DNA of 64,000 bases from positions 1 through 64,000 of the forward strand of contig NZ_AUFE01000020.1 in assembly GCF_000426345.1 (NCBI RefSeq). The letters run 5' to 3'. Numbering within the stretch: position 1 is the stretch's first letter; every line of letters begins with the position of its first letter. The notes under the pieces are model-generated. The model saw nothing but the letters and a program-made list of their open reading frames with translations, had not been told where the DNA came from and did no database searches. The stretch is from Cupriavidus phytohabitans. GTDB taxonomy: Bacteria > Pseudomonadota > Gammaproteobacteria > Burkholderiales > Burkholderiaceae. The translations under genes and the position numbers were made by a program. Positions 41,635 to 51,331 of the stretch are shown in pieces.

Positions 41635-43620
41635 TCAGGCCGCGCGCGTCGGCGGGCATGCGCCGGGCTGCAGCGTGACCTGCAGCACCACCAGCGCGCG
41701 CAGCGCGCCACTGTCCTGGCGTGGCAGCGCGGAGATGGCATCGGCGACCCAGCGCTGCAGTGCCGCCGGCGCCACCGGTGCCGCCACCGCATGGCCGCTG
41801 CGCAGCCGCGACCGGTAATGCCGCGCGACTGCCGCCAGCACCCGGCGCACCGGCTTGCGTGCCGCCGGCGGCAGGTCCGGCAGCGCCTTGTGTAGCGCCA
41901 GCGCGCAATAGCCGACCTGCAGCGCATGGAAGCCGTCTGACGAGAGCGGGTCACCGGCCGCGCCCAGGCGAGGCACCAACTGGCCGAGCCGGTCCAGCAT
42001 GCGCGCACCCAGCCGCGCGTCGCCATCCGACGCGCGCAGGGTGGCCGCCTGCGCCAGGTCCCGCCAGCTTGCGCGCACCAGCCGGTGCGCCGCCGCGCGC
42101 GCGCCGAACGGGCGCACCGCCATCGACCACAGCGGCGCGAACAGCATCGCGGCGGCGCTGGCCAGGCAGGCATTGAAGGTGCCAAGGAAATCCGCGTCGA
42201 AGACGGCCTGCACATTGGCGAACGAGGCGGTGTTGACCGACAGCAGCATCGCGATCAGCTGGAAGCCCGGCCGCGCCACCAGCAGGCCGATGCCGAGGTA
42301 GGGCAGCGCCAGCATCGCCGCCAGCGCCTCGAAGGTGTGCGCGTGCGGGACCACCACGAAGAGGTAGCCCGAGGCCACCAGCAGGCACGCCAGGCTCCAC
42401 CGGAGGAAGGAGCCGGCCATGCGGCGCGGTTCGTCGATGGCGGCAAAGAAGCAACAGGCGATCGATGCCACCGCGACCGCGCCGGCACCGTCTTCCCAGC
42501 CCGAAAATATCCACAGCAACCCGGCACAGAACACCGCCAGCCCGCTGGACACGGCACCGAACAGCAGCATGCCGTGGTCATGGTGATGGCCGGTGCCATC
42601 CGGTTCCGGCTGGCTGCAGGTGGACGGCGCTGCGGGGCCGCGTTCGCCGATGCCTCGTTGCAGTGCCAGGCATTCCGCGTAGAGCATGCACAGGCGCTGC
42701 AACTGCCCCGCGGCGGTGGTGGCGAGCCGCGCCGGCCAGTCGCCATCCGCGCCGTCCAGGCGCCGGTCGCGTTGCAATAACGGAGCTGGCCGCTCGGCAC
42801 CGCCATCCAGCCACGCGGCAGTCGAATCCATTGCCCGCCGCAGTGGAGCGGGCATGCCGCCGGGCATTCCGCGCAGCGCCTGCAGCACGCTTTCCAGCGA
42901 CGACAGCAACGGCATCAGCATGGTCATGCGCTGGCGCAGCGCGCGCGCCTGGTGCAGTGTGCGGCTGCATTCGGTGTCGTAGGCGAGCTGGCTGATCAGC
43001 TGGTCCAGCGCCAGGATGTCGCTCGCAAGCCGATGGCGGCCATCGTCGGCGCCGGGGCTGCCGCGCAGGATCGCCGCGGCCCAGCCGCTGGCGTCGGCAA
43101 GCCAGCTCTGGGCACGCTGGCGCAGCGCGGGCGCCACCTTGGCCGGGAACACGATCGATCCGACCAGCCCGGCGCAGACGATGCCGATCACGATCTCCTC
43201 GATGCGCGCCACGGCGATATCAAAGATCCCGGCCGGCTGGCTGACCGCCGGCAGCGCCACGATCGGCAGCGTGTACGCCGCCAGCAGGAATACATAGCTG
43301 CGCGGCGAGCGCTGCAGCAGCGACAGGTACACCAGCGCGGTAATCCACAGTGCGATCGCACCCATCAGCACGATCGGCATGTTGACCAGCTGTGGCACGG
43401 TCGCGACCGCGGCGGTGGCGCCGAGCACCGTGCCGGCGACGCGATAGGCAGCCTTGGAGCGGGTCGCGCCGGTCAGCGGATGCGAAACGAAATACACGGT
43501 GGCCATGGCCCAGTACGGCCGCGGCAGGCCAAGCGCCAGCGCGATATAGAGTGCCAGCATCGCGGCGGCAAATGCCTTCAGCGAGAACAGCCACTGTCGT
43601 GCATTCGGCCAGCTAGCCAT
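41635..43620 (-). CDS. FUSC/AaeB-type inner-membrane efflux pump
   Basis: A 661-residue protein with the duplicated layout of the aromatic acid exporter family: an N-terminal group of about five helices (about 15-170), a long cytoplasmic part, then a second group of helices (about 345-500) and a soluble end. KAFAAAMLALYIALALGLPRPYWAMATVYF and FPAKVAPALRQRAQSWLADA are family-like. The first gene of the operon, it is divergent from the broken LysR gene at 43825, as aaeB is from aaeR. Its likely substrates are aromatic carboxylic acids. Confidence 0.88.
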   Translation of the reverse strand: MASWPNARQWLFSLKAFAAAMLALYIALALGLPRPYWAMATVYFVSHPLTGATRSKAAYRVAGTVLGATAAVATVPQLVNMPIVLMGAIALWITALVYLSLLQRSPRSYVFLLAAYTLPIVALPAVSQPAGIFDIAVARIEEIVIGIVCAGLVGSIVFPAKVAPALRQRAQSWLADASGWAAAILRGSPGADDGRHRLASDILALDQLISQLAYDTECSRTLHQARALRQRMTMLMPLLSSLESVLQALRGMPGGMPAPLRRAMDSTAAWLDGGAERPAPLLQRDRRLDGADGDWPARLATTAAGQLQRLCMLYAECLALQRGIGERGPAAPSTCSQPEPDGTGHHHDHGMLLFGAVSSGLAVFCAGLLWIFSGWEDGAGAVAVASIACCFFAAIDEPRRMAGSFLRWSLACLLVASGYLFVVVPHAHTFEALAAMLALPYLGIGLLVARPGFQLIAMLLSVNTASFANVQAVFDADFLGTFNACLASAAAMLFAPLWSMAVRPFGARAAAHRLVRASWRDLAQAATLRASDGDARLGARMLDRLGQLVPRLGAAGDPLSSDGFHALQVGYCALALHKALPDLPPAARKPVRRVLAAVARHYRSRLRSGHAVAAPVAPAALQRWVADAISALPRQDSGALRALVVLQVTLQPGACPPTRAA

Positions 43621-43824
43621 GGAGCGGGGTCTTGAAGACACAAGGAGTTCGGGGGCGCGCACCGCCGCCTGCCGCTCCACGCTTCATGGCGGCGCAGTCG
43701 GGCAGGGGCGATGTGTGGAAGCGAAGTGTAGCCAAACCTTCGCATTCCATTCATGATTTAATATTAGCTTTACCATTCGCTTTGTTCATGGATGCGTGCC
43801 GCCACGATCCAGCCTGAGTTCCAC

Positions 43825-44729
43825 ATGCCTATCGATATCCGCGCGCTGCGCTACTTCGTCGAGACCGCCCGCCTGCGCAGCTTCACGCAGGCGGCCGGCT
43901 CACTGTTCGTCACCCAGTCGACCATCAGCAAGATGGTGAAGCAGCTCGAGGACGAGGTCGGCCAGCCGCTGCTGATCCGCGAAGGCAAGAGCGTGCGCCT
44001 GACCGACGTTGGACGCGTGGTGTACGAACGCGGGCAGGAGGCGCTCGGCGTTGTCCACCGGCTGACGCTGGAGGTGGCCGACCTGTCATCGCTGGGCCGC
44101 GGGCAGCTGACCGTCGGCATCCCGCCGATGTCAACCTGTTTTTTTCGCCGGCAGTCAGCGCGTTCCGGCAGCGCTATCCCAACCTGCAGCTGACGCTGGA
44201 CGAGCACGGCGGGCAGGTGGTCGAGCAACTGGTTGCCAGCGGCGAACTGGAAGTCGGGGCCACCGTGCTACCCGGCGACAGCGGGCTGGCGCTGGAGACC
44301 CGGCAGTTCGGCCGGCACCCGATCTGGGCGGTCGGGCCGCGCAAGGCGAAGTGGGCGCGCGGGCGTACCGTCACGCTGGGTGCGCTGCGCGACGAGCCGC
44401 TGGTGATGCTGACCGACGACTTCTCGCTGACGCGCAAGCTCAGCCAGGCCTTTCTGCAAGCGCGCATCGAGCCGCGCGTGGTGGCGCGTAGCGGCCACTG
44501 GGATTTCCTGGCCTCGATGGCGGCGGCGGGACTGGGCACCACCTTCCTGCCGCAGCCGCTGGCCGAGCGCCTGCAGGGCCAGGACACGCTCGCCATGGCG
44601 CGCCTGACCGAACCCGCGATGGACTGGGCCATGGCGCACATCTGGTCGCCTGGGCGCTATTTGTCGCACGCGGCGCGCGCGTGGCTGGCGGTCTGTGACG
44701 AGGTCCTCGGGGAGGGGGAGAGGCGCTAG
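43825..44729 (+). pseudogene. LysR-family regulator with an apparent one-base deletion
   Basis: The first 102 codons encode a normal LysR DNA-binding domain (IRALRYFVETARLRSFTQAA) and the start of the effector domain up to VGIPPM. At 44130/44131 the frame is lost; adding one base restores VNLFFSPAVSAFRQRYPNL and the rest of the domain to the end at 44729. One base is missing either after ATG or in the seven-T run. The gene would otherwise be a full-length regulator of about 301 residues, divergent from the AaeXAB-like operon. It is broken or a sequencing error. Confidence 0.85.
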
Positions 44730-44745
44730 GCGTGCCAGCGCCCGC

Positions 44746-45290
44746 CTACTTGCGCAGGCACTGGTCCGGCGCGATATTCAGCCGCACCAGCGACTGCCGC
44801 CCCGCGGTGTAGTGGTACAGCAGGGTCACGCCGAGCTTGCCCAGCACCGGCACGTCCGGATTGCGGCAGATCCCGCGCTCCAGGATCGGCTTGGCCGATG
44901 CCATGTACTCGCGCGTGCCGTCGCGCGTGGCATCCACGCCCGACACCTTGAGCTGGAGACGATCTTGCCGGGCCGGGCCACGCAGCCGTCCAGGCGCGTG
45001 GTGTCGTCCAGGTCCAGCGGGCCGGCGCGCACCAGCTCCTGGCAGGCCATCCGCAATTCCCGGTCGGCATTGCCAGCCGTCAGCCGCGTGACGCCGGTCA
45101 TGCCGGTCGGCTTGCCGCGCACGGTGCCGAGCAGCAGCGTGGCGAGGCCGGAGAGCTGCGGGCTTTGCGCGGGCGGCGCGGCCAGCGCGGCGGTGGCTGC
45201 GATGGATGTGGCCAACGAGGTGGCCACGGAAACGAGGGCCGGCAGGAGGCGGTGGGGCTTTGCCGTCGAGGCGGCTGGCGTAAAGCGCAT
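44746..45290 (-). pseudogene. Exported protein with an apparent one-base deletion (paralogue of 7984-8574)
   Basis: The 5' part encodes a signal peptide and ACQELVRAGPLDLDDTTRLD...CVARPGKIV; the 3' part encodes LKVSGVDATRDG... ICRNPDVPVLGKLGVTLLYH to a normal stop. The two lie in different frames, joined near 44956-44961. Restoring one base gives KIV-FQLKV, matching the paralogue's KHVLFQLEL. An intact protein of about 181 residues is therefore expected. Function is unknown. Confidence 0.8.
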
Positions 45291-45435
45291 AAAGGGAGCG
45301 GGGTGGGGTAGCCTGTAGCGCTGCTACTTTAGCCCCTGCTCCTTGTTGCCGTTGTCAGGCATTGTCCTACGCGCCGCCGGAGTGTGTAGGGCGAGGGGCT
45401 GTCCGAGGCACTTTGTGCCAATGCGGTGGCTGTCG

Positions 45436-47778
45436 TCACAGTTCCAGCACCAGCCGGCACCCGCCGGCCGCACGCGAGCAGCACGCCATCATCCGGTCGT
45501 TGGCGTCACGCTCGCTGCGGGTCAGCACCACGTCGCGGTGATCGACCTGGCCGGCCAGCACGCGTACTTCGCACGAGCCGCACAGGCCTTCCTCGCAATC
45601 GCTCTGCACATCGATATTGGCGCCGCGCAGCGCCGCGAGCAGGGTCTGGCCGGCAGGCACCTCCATGACCAGTCCGGAATCCTTCAGCTCGACGGTGAAG
45701 GGTTGCTCCTTCGACGCGTCCAGCGTGCCCAGCCGCGACACGAAATGCTCGACCCGCAGCGCGTCCTGCGGCCACGCCGCGCAGGCACCGGCGAGCGCAT
45801 CGAGCAGCCGTTGCGGACCGCAGGCGTAGACGTGGGTGCGCGGCTGCGGCGTGGCCAGCAATGCGGCGAAGTCGGCGCGGCGGCCTTCGTCGCCTGCATA
45901 GATATGCAGGCGCTCGCCATGCAGGGCCTGTAGCGTGTCCAGCATCGCCATCGACCGCCGCGAGCGGCCGCAGTAATGGATCTCGTAGTCGATGCCGAGC
46001 TGGCGCGCGCGCCGCGCCATCGCGCTGACGGGCGTGATGCCGATGCCGCCGGCAATCAGGATGGCGCGCCCGCAGCCCTCGTCGAAACGGAAATGGTTGC
46101 GCGGGCCGCGGATGCGCAAGCGGTCGCCCGCCTTGACGCTGTCGTGCACCCAGGCCGAGCCGCCACGGCTCTCGGGCTCGCGCAGCACGGCGATTTCCAG
46201 TACGGCGGCATCGTCGGGATCGCCGCACAGCGAATACTGGCGCGACAACCCGGTATCGCCGCACTCCACGTCGATATGCGAGCCCGGCGCCCAGCGCGGC
46301 AGCGGCTTGCCGTCCGGCGCCGCCAGCCGCAGCCGCAGCACGCCGTCGGCGGCAGGGGCGATGCTTTCCACCACCACGGTGCGCGCGCTGGTGTGCGCCG
46401 ACGGCTCGCCAATGCGCACGGGCTGCCGTTGCGTGAGTAGTGCAGGGTTGCGGCGCTCCGGGTTCCGCGCAGGATCCCATTCGACCAGCAGGTGCTCGGG
46501 GCCACGGAACGAAGTGTTGGGCACGTAGGTGAAGACCTGTTCCGCCAGCCGCATATGCGGCAGCCGGCGCGTCAGCTCTTCCAGGAAGATCTGCATTTCC
46601 ATGCGCGCCAGGTTCTTGCCCATGCACTGGTGCGAGCCGTAGCCGAAGGTCAGCTGCTCGCTGGCGTTGTCGCGGCGGATGTCGAACAGGTCGGCATCAG
46701 CGAAGTGGCGCTCGTCATGGTTGGCCGACGAGGTCACGATCAGCAGCTTGCTGCCGGCGGCCACCCGGATGCCGGCCACCTCCGTGTCGCGCGTGACCAG
46801 CCGGCGCCACGCCGCCACCGAGCCGTTATGGCGCAGGCATTCTTCCACCGCGTTGGGAATCAGCGAGGGATCATCGCAGATCTCGCGCCATGCATCCGGG
46901 TGCTGCAGCAGCAGCTTGATGGCGTTGGCCGACGCATTGGCCGTGGTCTCGTGCGCGGCGACGATGCCGGCCATCATCATCGAATGCAGGTAAGAGTCGG
47001 TGACAACCTCGGGCAGTGCCTTCTGCTTGCGCAGGCCGTACTGCATCCATCCCGAGCCTGACGGGTCTTCGCGCATCTTGTCCAGGATGCGCCCGGCCAG
47101 CTGCCAGAAGTTGCCGACCGCATGCGCCACCGCGACCTGTTCCTCGGGCCTGGGGCGGCCCCAGGTGTTGACCGTATGGGCGATGGAGTACTGGCGCAGC
47201 AGGTCCATGTCCTCTTCGGGCACGCCCAGGAAATGCAGCGCCACGGTCAGCGGCACTTCCCACAGCATCTGGTCGACCAGGTCGGCGCGGCCGTCGTCGA
47301 TAAAGCGGTCGACGTACTCGCGCGCCAGGCGCCGCACCATCGGCTCGTGATGCGCCAGCTCGGCGGGCGTGAACGGATCCATCAGCGCGCGCCGGCGTGG
47401 CATGTGCGCGGGTTCGTCCTCGTTGACCAGCGTGCGGTTCATGGCATACCCGTACGAGGCCAGCACCGCGTTGGCTTCGTCGCCGGTGGGCGTGATCTTC
47501 TCCAGCGCGATCGACGGGCTGAAGGTGATGTTGTCGCGGAAAATCGCCTTGATGTCGTCGTAGCGCGTGACCACCCAGTAGCCAAGCTTCGGGCTGTAGA
47601 ACACAGGCTCCTGCTCGCGCGACCAGCGCACATACTCGGGCGGATCCTGCTGGTAGCCGTCGCCGAAGGGATCGAACTCGGCCGCCTTGTGGCTGTCCGG
47701 GCAGCCATTGGGGGCGGTGAAGGCGGAATGGTCGACGGGACAGCCGCCGCGCGCGGTGTCGGGGGAGGGGGTGGCCAT
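45436..47778 (-). CDS. Self-sufficient cytochrome P450 (CYP116B type) fused to a phthalate-dioxygenase-like reductase
   Basis: A 780-residue monooxygenase carrying its own electron supply. Residues 1-430 are P450: I-helix AGIVAAHETTANAS near 280, heme cysteine in FGYGSHQCMGKNLARME near 385. An FMN reductase domain follows (SRQYSLCGDPDD, ILIAGGIGITPVSAMA), then a 2Fe-2S ferredoxin domain with CEEGLCGSC at about 729-737. This is the CYP116B layout known from C. metallidurans and Rhodococcus. It uses NADPH to insert oxygen into small organics. It follows a Bug-receptor gene on the same strand by 82 bases. Confidence 0.95.
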   Translation of the reverse strand: MATPSPDTARGGCPVDHSAFTAPNGCPDSHKAAEFDPFGDGYQQDPPEYVRWSREQEPVFYSPKLGYWVVTRYDDIKAIFRDNITFSPSIALEKITPTGDEANAVLASYGYAMNRTLVNEDEPAHMPRRRALMDPFTPAELAHHEPMVRRLAREYVDRFIDDGRADLVDQMLWEVPLTVALHFLGVPEEDMDLLRQYSIAHTVNTWGRPRPEEQVAVAHAVGNFWQLAGRILDKMREDPSGSGWMQYGLRKQKALPEVVTDSYLHSMMMAGIVAAHETTANASANAIKLLLQHPDAWREICDDPSLIPNAVEECLRHNGSVAAWRRLVTRDTEVAGIRVAAGSKLLIVTSSANHDERHFADADLFDIRRDNASEQLTFGYGSHQCMGKNLARMEMQIFLEELTRRLPHMRLAEQVFTYVPNTSFRGPEHLLVEWDPARNPERRNPALLTQRQPVRIGEPSAHTSARTVVVESIAPAADGVLRLRLAAPDGKPLPRWAPGSHIDVECGDTGLSRQYSLCGDPDDAAVLEIAVLREPESRGGSAWVHDSVKAGDRLRIRGPRNHFRFDEGCGRAILIAGGIGITPVSAMARRARQLGIDYEIHYCGRSRRSMAMLDTLQALHGERLHIYAGDEGRRADFAALLATPQPRTHVYACGPQRLLDALAGACAAWPQDALRVEHFVSRLGTLDASKEQPFTVELKDSGLVMEVPAGQTLLAALRGANIDVQSDCEEGLCGSCEVRVLAGQVDHRDVVLTRSERDANDRMMACCSRAAGGCRLVLEL

Positions 47779-47860
47779 GCTGCGTACTCCTGCAAGAACA
47801 TTGCCGTCCGGGCGGGCCGGACGGGCTTGGGGTCAGGCGATTGTCAGACGATTGCCGGCC

Positions 47861-48850
47861 TCAGTTGTCCAGCGTGATCTTCAGGTCGCGGATCAGCCTG
47901 GTCCAGCGTGCCGACTCGGTGCGCAGCAGCTCGCTGAACTGCGCCGGCGTATTGCCCACCGGCTCCACGCCGAAATCCACCAGCCGCTTGTTCACCGCCG
48001 GCTCGCGGATCGCCGCGACCACATCCTTGTTCAGCGTGTTGATGACCTCGGGCGGCGTGGCGGCCGGCACCACCATGCCGACCAGCGCGGCGGCTTCCAC
48101 GCGCGGGTAGCCCAGTTCGGCGAAGGTCGGCACGTCGGGCAGCTGCGGCAGCCGGGTGGCATTGGCCACCGCCAGCGGCCGCACCTTGCCGCCCTTGATG
48201 AAGCCGGCTCCGGCGGCGTAGTCCACCATCATTGCGGCCACCTGGCCGGCGGCGACGTCGGCCAGCGCGGGAGCGGCGCCGCGGTATGGCGCGTGCGTCA
48301 TCGGCAGGCCGCCGGCTTCTACCTTCAGCAACTCCATCGCCAGGTGGTGCGGGCTGCCCGCGCCGGCGGAGCCATAGTTGACGCCACCCTGCGTGGACTT
48401 CGCCTGCGCGATGAAGTCCCTGGCGCTTTTCACCGGGCTGTTCGCGCCGACCACCAGGATCATCGGGAAGCGGCCCAGCAGCGTGACCGGAGCCAGGTCC
48501 TTGCCCGGGTTGTAGGAAAGTGTCTTGTACAGGACGGGGTTGAACACCAGCGTGCCGTTGTCGGCGGACAGCACGGTATAGCCGTCGGCGGCCGATCGCG
48601 CCGTCTCGGCCGCGCCGATCGCGGTGTTGCCGCCGGGCTTGTTATCGACCAGCACGGGCTGGCCGGCCTTGGCCGACAGCCCCTGGCCGATGGTGCGCGC
48701 GAGGAAGTCGGAACCACCGCCCGCGGCGTACGGCACGATCCAGCGGATCGGCTTGGCGGGGTAGGTGTCGGCGCCGTGCGCCGGCATGGCGGACAGCAAG
48801 GGCAGGACGAGCGCGCCGATGGCCAGGCGCGGCAACAGGGGGCGGGGCAT
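47861..48850 (-). CDS. Bug-type tripartite tricarboxylate transporter substrate-binding protein
   Basis: A 329-residue periplasmic receptor with a signal peptide cut after AHG/AHGAD (about residue 26). It has the Bug family pattern YPAKPIRWIVPYAAGGGSDFLAR, VLVDNKPGGNTAIGA and YGSAGAGSPHHLAMELLK. Orphan Bug receptors, without the membrane parts of the transporter nearby, are abundant in Cupriavidus and Bordetella. It is first in the operon with the P450 and divergent from an IclR regulator, so it may bind the P450 substrate. Confidence 0.9.
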   Translation of the reverse strand: MPRPLLPRLAIGALVLPLLSAMPAHGADTYPAKPIRWIVPYAAGGGSDFLARTIGQGLSAKAGQPVLVDNKPGGNTAIGAAETARSAADGYTVLSADNGTLVFNPVLYKTLSYNPGKDLAPVTLLGRFPMILVVGANSPVKSARDFIAQAKSTQGGVNYGSAGAGSPHHLAMELLKVEAGGLPMTHAPYRGAAPALADVAAGQVAAMMVDYAAGAGFIKGGKVRPLAVANATRLPQLPDVPTFAELGYPRVEAAALVGMVVPAATPPEVINTLNKDVVAAIREPAVNKRLVDFGVEPVGNTPAQFSELLRTESARWTRLIRDLKITLDN

Positions 48851-48876
48851 ATGGTTGTCTCCGTTGATTTCTGTTT

Positions 48877-48902
48877 TGCGTAAATCTTATACGCATTGCG
48901 TA
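48877..48902. promoter_or_regulatory. Operator-like repeats between the Bug receptor and IclR genes
   Basis: TGCGTA (48877-48882) and TACGCA (48890-48895) form a perfect inverted repeat around AATCTTA, with a third copy TGCGTA at 48897-48902. They lie in the divergent promoter region and are good candidates for the IclR binding site. Confidence 0.55.
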
Positions 48903-48993
48903 ATGATTGAATTGGGGGTTAACCTTGAAGCCGACCGCCCGCCCGGGCGTGGCCTAATCTGCCTGCTCTTGCCCAACCATCAACACCACTGCC

Positions 48994-49842
48994 ATGCCTG
49001 CCTCCCGTTCCAAGCCCGCTGCCTCCGAAACGCCTGCCGACGCCTCGCTCCGCACACGGGAGCGCCGCCAGCGCGTGCAGTCCGCTGTCACGGGCATGGC
49101 CGTGCTCAAAGGACTGGCCCGGCTGGGCGGGCGCGCCAGCCTTACCGCACTGGCCGCGCATATCGACGAAAGCCCGGCCAAGGTGCACCGCTACCTGGTC
49201 AGCCTGCTGGAAGAGGGACTGGTCGCGCAGGAATCCGGTACCCAGCAGTACCACCTCGGCTACGAGGCGCTGCAGATCGGCATGGCGGCGATGCGCCAGG
49301 CCGACCCGATCCGGCTCGCCGAAGCCTCTCTGGTGCGGCTGCGCGAGACGCTGGAAGTGACGTGCTTTGTCGCGGTGATGGGCAACAAGGGCCCGACCAT
49401 CATGCGTTTTGAAGAACCGGGCCTGCCGGTCACGGTGAATGTGCGGGCGGGGTCGGTGATGCCGCTGCTGTGGTCGGCCACCGGCCGCGTATTCCTGGGC
49501 CTGCTGGACGAAACCCGTGTACAGGCGCAGGCAAGGGAAGAACTGGCAGAGGCCGGCCCGGCGCGGCTAGCCTTGCTCGATCAGGACGACCCGATCGGCG
49601 CACTGCGCCGCACCGTGCAGGCCGACGACTGCGCCTGGGTGCGCGACACCAACCTGACCGGCATCAGCGCCGTGGCCGCGCCGGTGCGCGACTACACCGG
49701 CCGCGTGTGCGCGGTGCTGACGGCGCTGGGCGCCACCGGCGGCTTCGATCCGTCGATCGACGGGCCGGTCGGCTCCGCGCTGCGGCATGAGGCCCGCGTG
49801 GTCAGCGCCGCGCTTGGCTTCAACCCGGACGCGCCGGTTTGA
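48994..49842 (+). CDS. IclR-family transcriptional regulator
   Basis: A 282-residue regulator. The N-terminal winged helix (VLKGLARLGGRASLTALAAHIDES, KVHRYLVSLLEEGLV) is followed by the IclR effector domain (ETLEVTCFVAVMGNKGPTIM, LPLLWSATGRVFLG-like, GISAVAAPVRDYTGRVCAVL). The first 30 residues are hydrophilic and may be partly missed by a later start. Divergent from the Bug receptor and P450 genes, it is the likely regulator of that pair. Confidence 0.9.
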   Translation: MPASRSKPAASETPADASLRTRERRQRVQSAVTGMAVLKGLARLGGRASLTALAAHIDESPAKVHRYLVSLLEEGLVAQESGTQQYHLGYEALQIGMAAMRQADPIRLAEASLVRLRETLEVTCFVAVMGNKGPTIMRFEEPGLPVTVNVRAGSVMPLLWSATGRVFLGLLDETRVQAQAREELAEAGPARLALLDQDDPIGALRRTVQADDCAWVRDTNLTGISAVAAPVRDYTGRVCAVLTALGATGGFDPSIDGPVGSALRHEARVVSAALGFNPDAPV

Positions 49843-50032
49843 GCCCGGGGGTTTCAGCGCTGGCGGCCAGTTTTCCGGGGCTTAACCGTGACGGGCGGTA
49901 AAACATTCGGCGAGTCTCTCGCGGCGGAAGGCTTCCACGGTGGCCCACCAGGAAGGGAGTTGCCATTGTGCAAGCCGCGCGCAGACGCGTATAGTCCCTC
50001 GCGGTTTGCCGACACTCCTGCCATTGCCTGAC

Positions 50033-51217
50033 ATGACGATCCTTGCCCCCACGCACTTCGCGGCGATTGCCGCCGCCGGTCTCCTGTGCACGCCAGCCAC
50101 GTACGCCGCCGACAAGGTCGACCAGCGCCAGCTCGAGCGCGCTGTCAACGAGGCGATCGCGCCGATGATGAAGGCGCACAACGTGCCGGGCATGGCCATC
50201 GCGGTGACGGCCGGCGGCAGGCAGTATTTCTTCAACTATGGCGTGACAGCGAAGCGGGGCGGCAAGCCAGTCACCGAGTCCACGCTGTTCGAGATCGGCT
50301 CGGTCAGCAAGACCTTCACCGCGACGCTGGCGGGCTATGCGCAGGCGCGCGGCGCCATGTCGCTGTCGGACCCCGCTGGTAAATTCCTGCCGGCGCTTGC
50401 CGGCAGCGCCTTGGGCACGACCAGCCTCCTGGACCTTGGCACCTATGCGGCCGGCGGCCTGCCGTTGCAGTTTCCCGAGACGGTCAACAGTCCGCAGGCA
50501 ATGACCGACTACTTCAAGGCCTGGCGACCCGCCTACGCGGCCGGTACCCACCGGCGCTACTCGAACCCCAGTATCGGCCTGTTCGGCTACCTCGCCGCGC
50601 GCAGCCTGGGCGAGCCGTTCGACGACCTGATGGAGAAGACCATCTTCCCGTCGTTTGGCCTGAAGCGCACTTATATCCGGGTGCCGAAGCCGCTGATGGT
50701 GGACTACGCGTCGGGTTACACCAAGGACGACAAGCCGACCCGCGTGACGCCGGGGGTGCTGGATTCCGAGGCCTATGGCGTGAAGACGACGTCTGCCGAC
50801 ATGATCCGCTTCGTCGAGGCCAACATGTCGCCGAGCGGGCTCGATGACAGGCTGCAGCGCGCCATCGCCACCACGCGTACCGGCTACTTCAAGATCGGCG
50901 GCATGGTGCAGGGGCTGGGATGGGAGATGTATGCCTATCCGACGCCGGTCAGCGCCATCCTGGCGGGCAGCTCGCCGCGGATGGTGTTCGAGGCCAACAA
51001 GGTCGACCGGCTGGAGCCGCCGCAGGCGCCGGGCGCCAATGTGCTGGTCAACAAGACCGGGTCGACCAACGGGTTTGGTGCATACGTCGTGTTCGTGCCC
51101 GCAAAGCGCATCGGGCTGGTGATGCTCGGCAACAAGAACATGCCGGTGCCGGCGCGGGTGGAAGCGGCGTATCACATCCTGACGGTGCTGGACGGCGACC
51201 TGGCGGCAAAGCGCTAG
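50033..51217 (+). CDS. ampC: Class C (AmpC-type) beta-lactamase
   Basis: A 394-residue periplasmic serine beta-lactamase with a signal peptide cut near ATYA-AD (about residue 25). All three active-site motifs of class C are present: SVSK (serine about residue 90), YSN (about 175) and KTG (about 340), in normal spacing. It would open cephalosporin and penicillin rings. No ampR regulator is beside it. An ATG is used at 50033; the frame is open for another 31 codons upstream. Confidence 0.93.
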   Translation: MTILAPTHFAAIAAAGLLCTPATYAADKVDQRQLERAVNEAIAPMMKAHNVPGMAIAVTAGGRQYFFNYGVTAKRGGKPVTESTLFEIGSVSKTFTATLAGYAQARGAMSLSDPAGKFLPALAGSALGTTSLLDLGTYAAGGLPLQFPETVNSPQAMTDYFKAWRPAYAAGTHRRYSNPSIGLFGYLAARSLGEPFDDLMEKTIFPSFGLKRTYIRVPKPLMVDYASGYTKDDKPTRVTPGVLDSEAYGVKTTSADMIRFVEANMSPSGLDDRLQRAIATTRTGYFKIGGMVQGLGWEMYAYPTPVSAILAGSSPRMVFEANKVDRLEPPQAPGANVLVNKTGSTNGFGAYVVFVPAKRIGLVMLGNKNMPVPARVEAAYHILTVLDGDLAAKR

Positions 51218-51240
51218 GACCGACGCGCCAGTCGCTGCCC

Positions 51241-51267
51241 GAAGAAAGAAAGCGGCCCGAAGGCCGC
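51241..51267 (-). terminator. Terminator of the acyl-CoA dehydrogenase gene
   Basis: GCGGCC (51252-51257) and GGCCGC (51262-51267) flank CGAA. On the minus strand the stem is followed by TTTCTTTCTTC. The plus strand stem may also slow the beta-lactamase transcript. Confidence 0.75.
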
Positions 51268-51290
51268 CCTGTCTGCCGCGCGCTGAAGCG

Positions 51291-51331
51291 CCGTCAGAAC
51301 TGCTCCGCCGTCAGAACTGCTCCGCCGTCAG
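51291..51331 (-). repeat. 17-base tandem duplication at the 3' end of the acyl-CoA dehydrogenase gene
   Basis: CCGTCAGAACTGCTCCG occurs at 51291-51307 and again at 51308-51324, followed by a partial third copy (51325-51331). The gene's stop codon lies in the second copy; the first copy repeats the last codons beyond the stop, in another frame. Confidence 0.95.
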
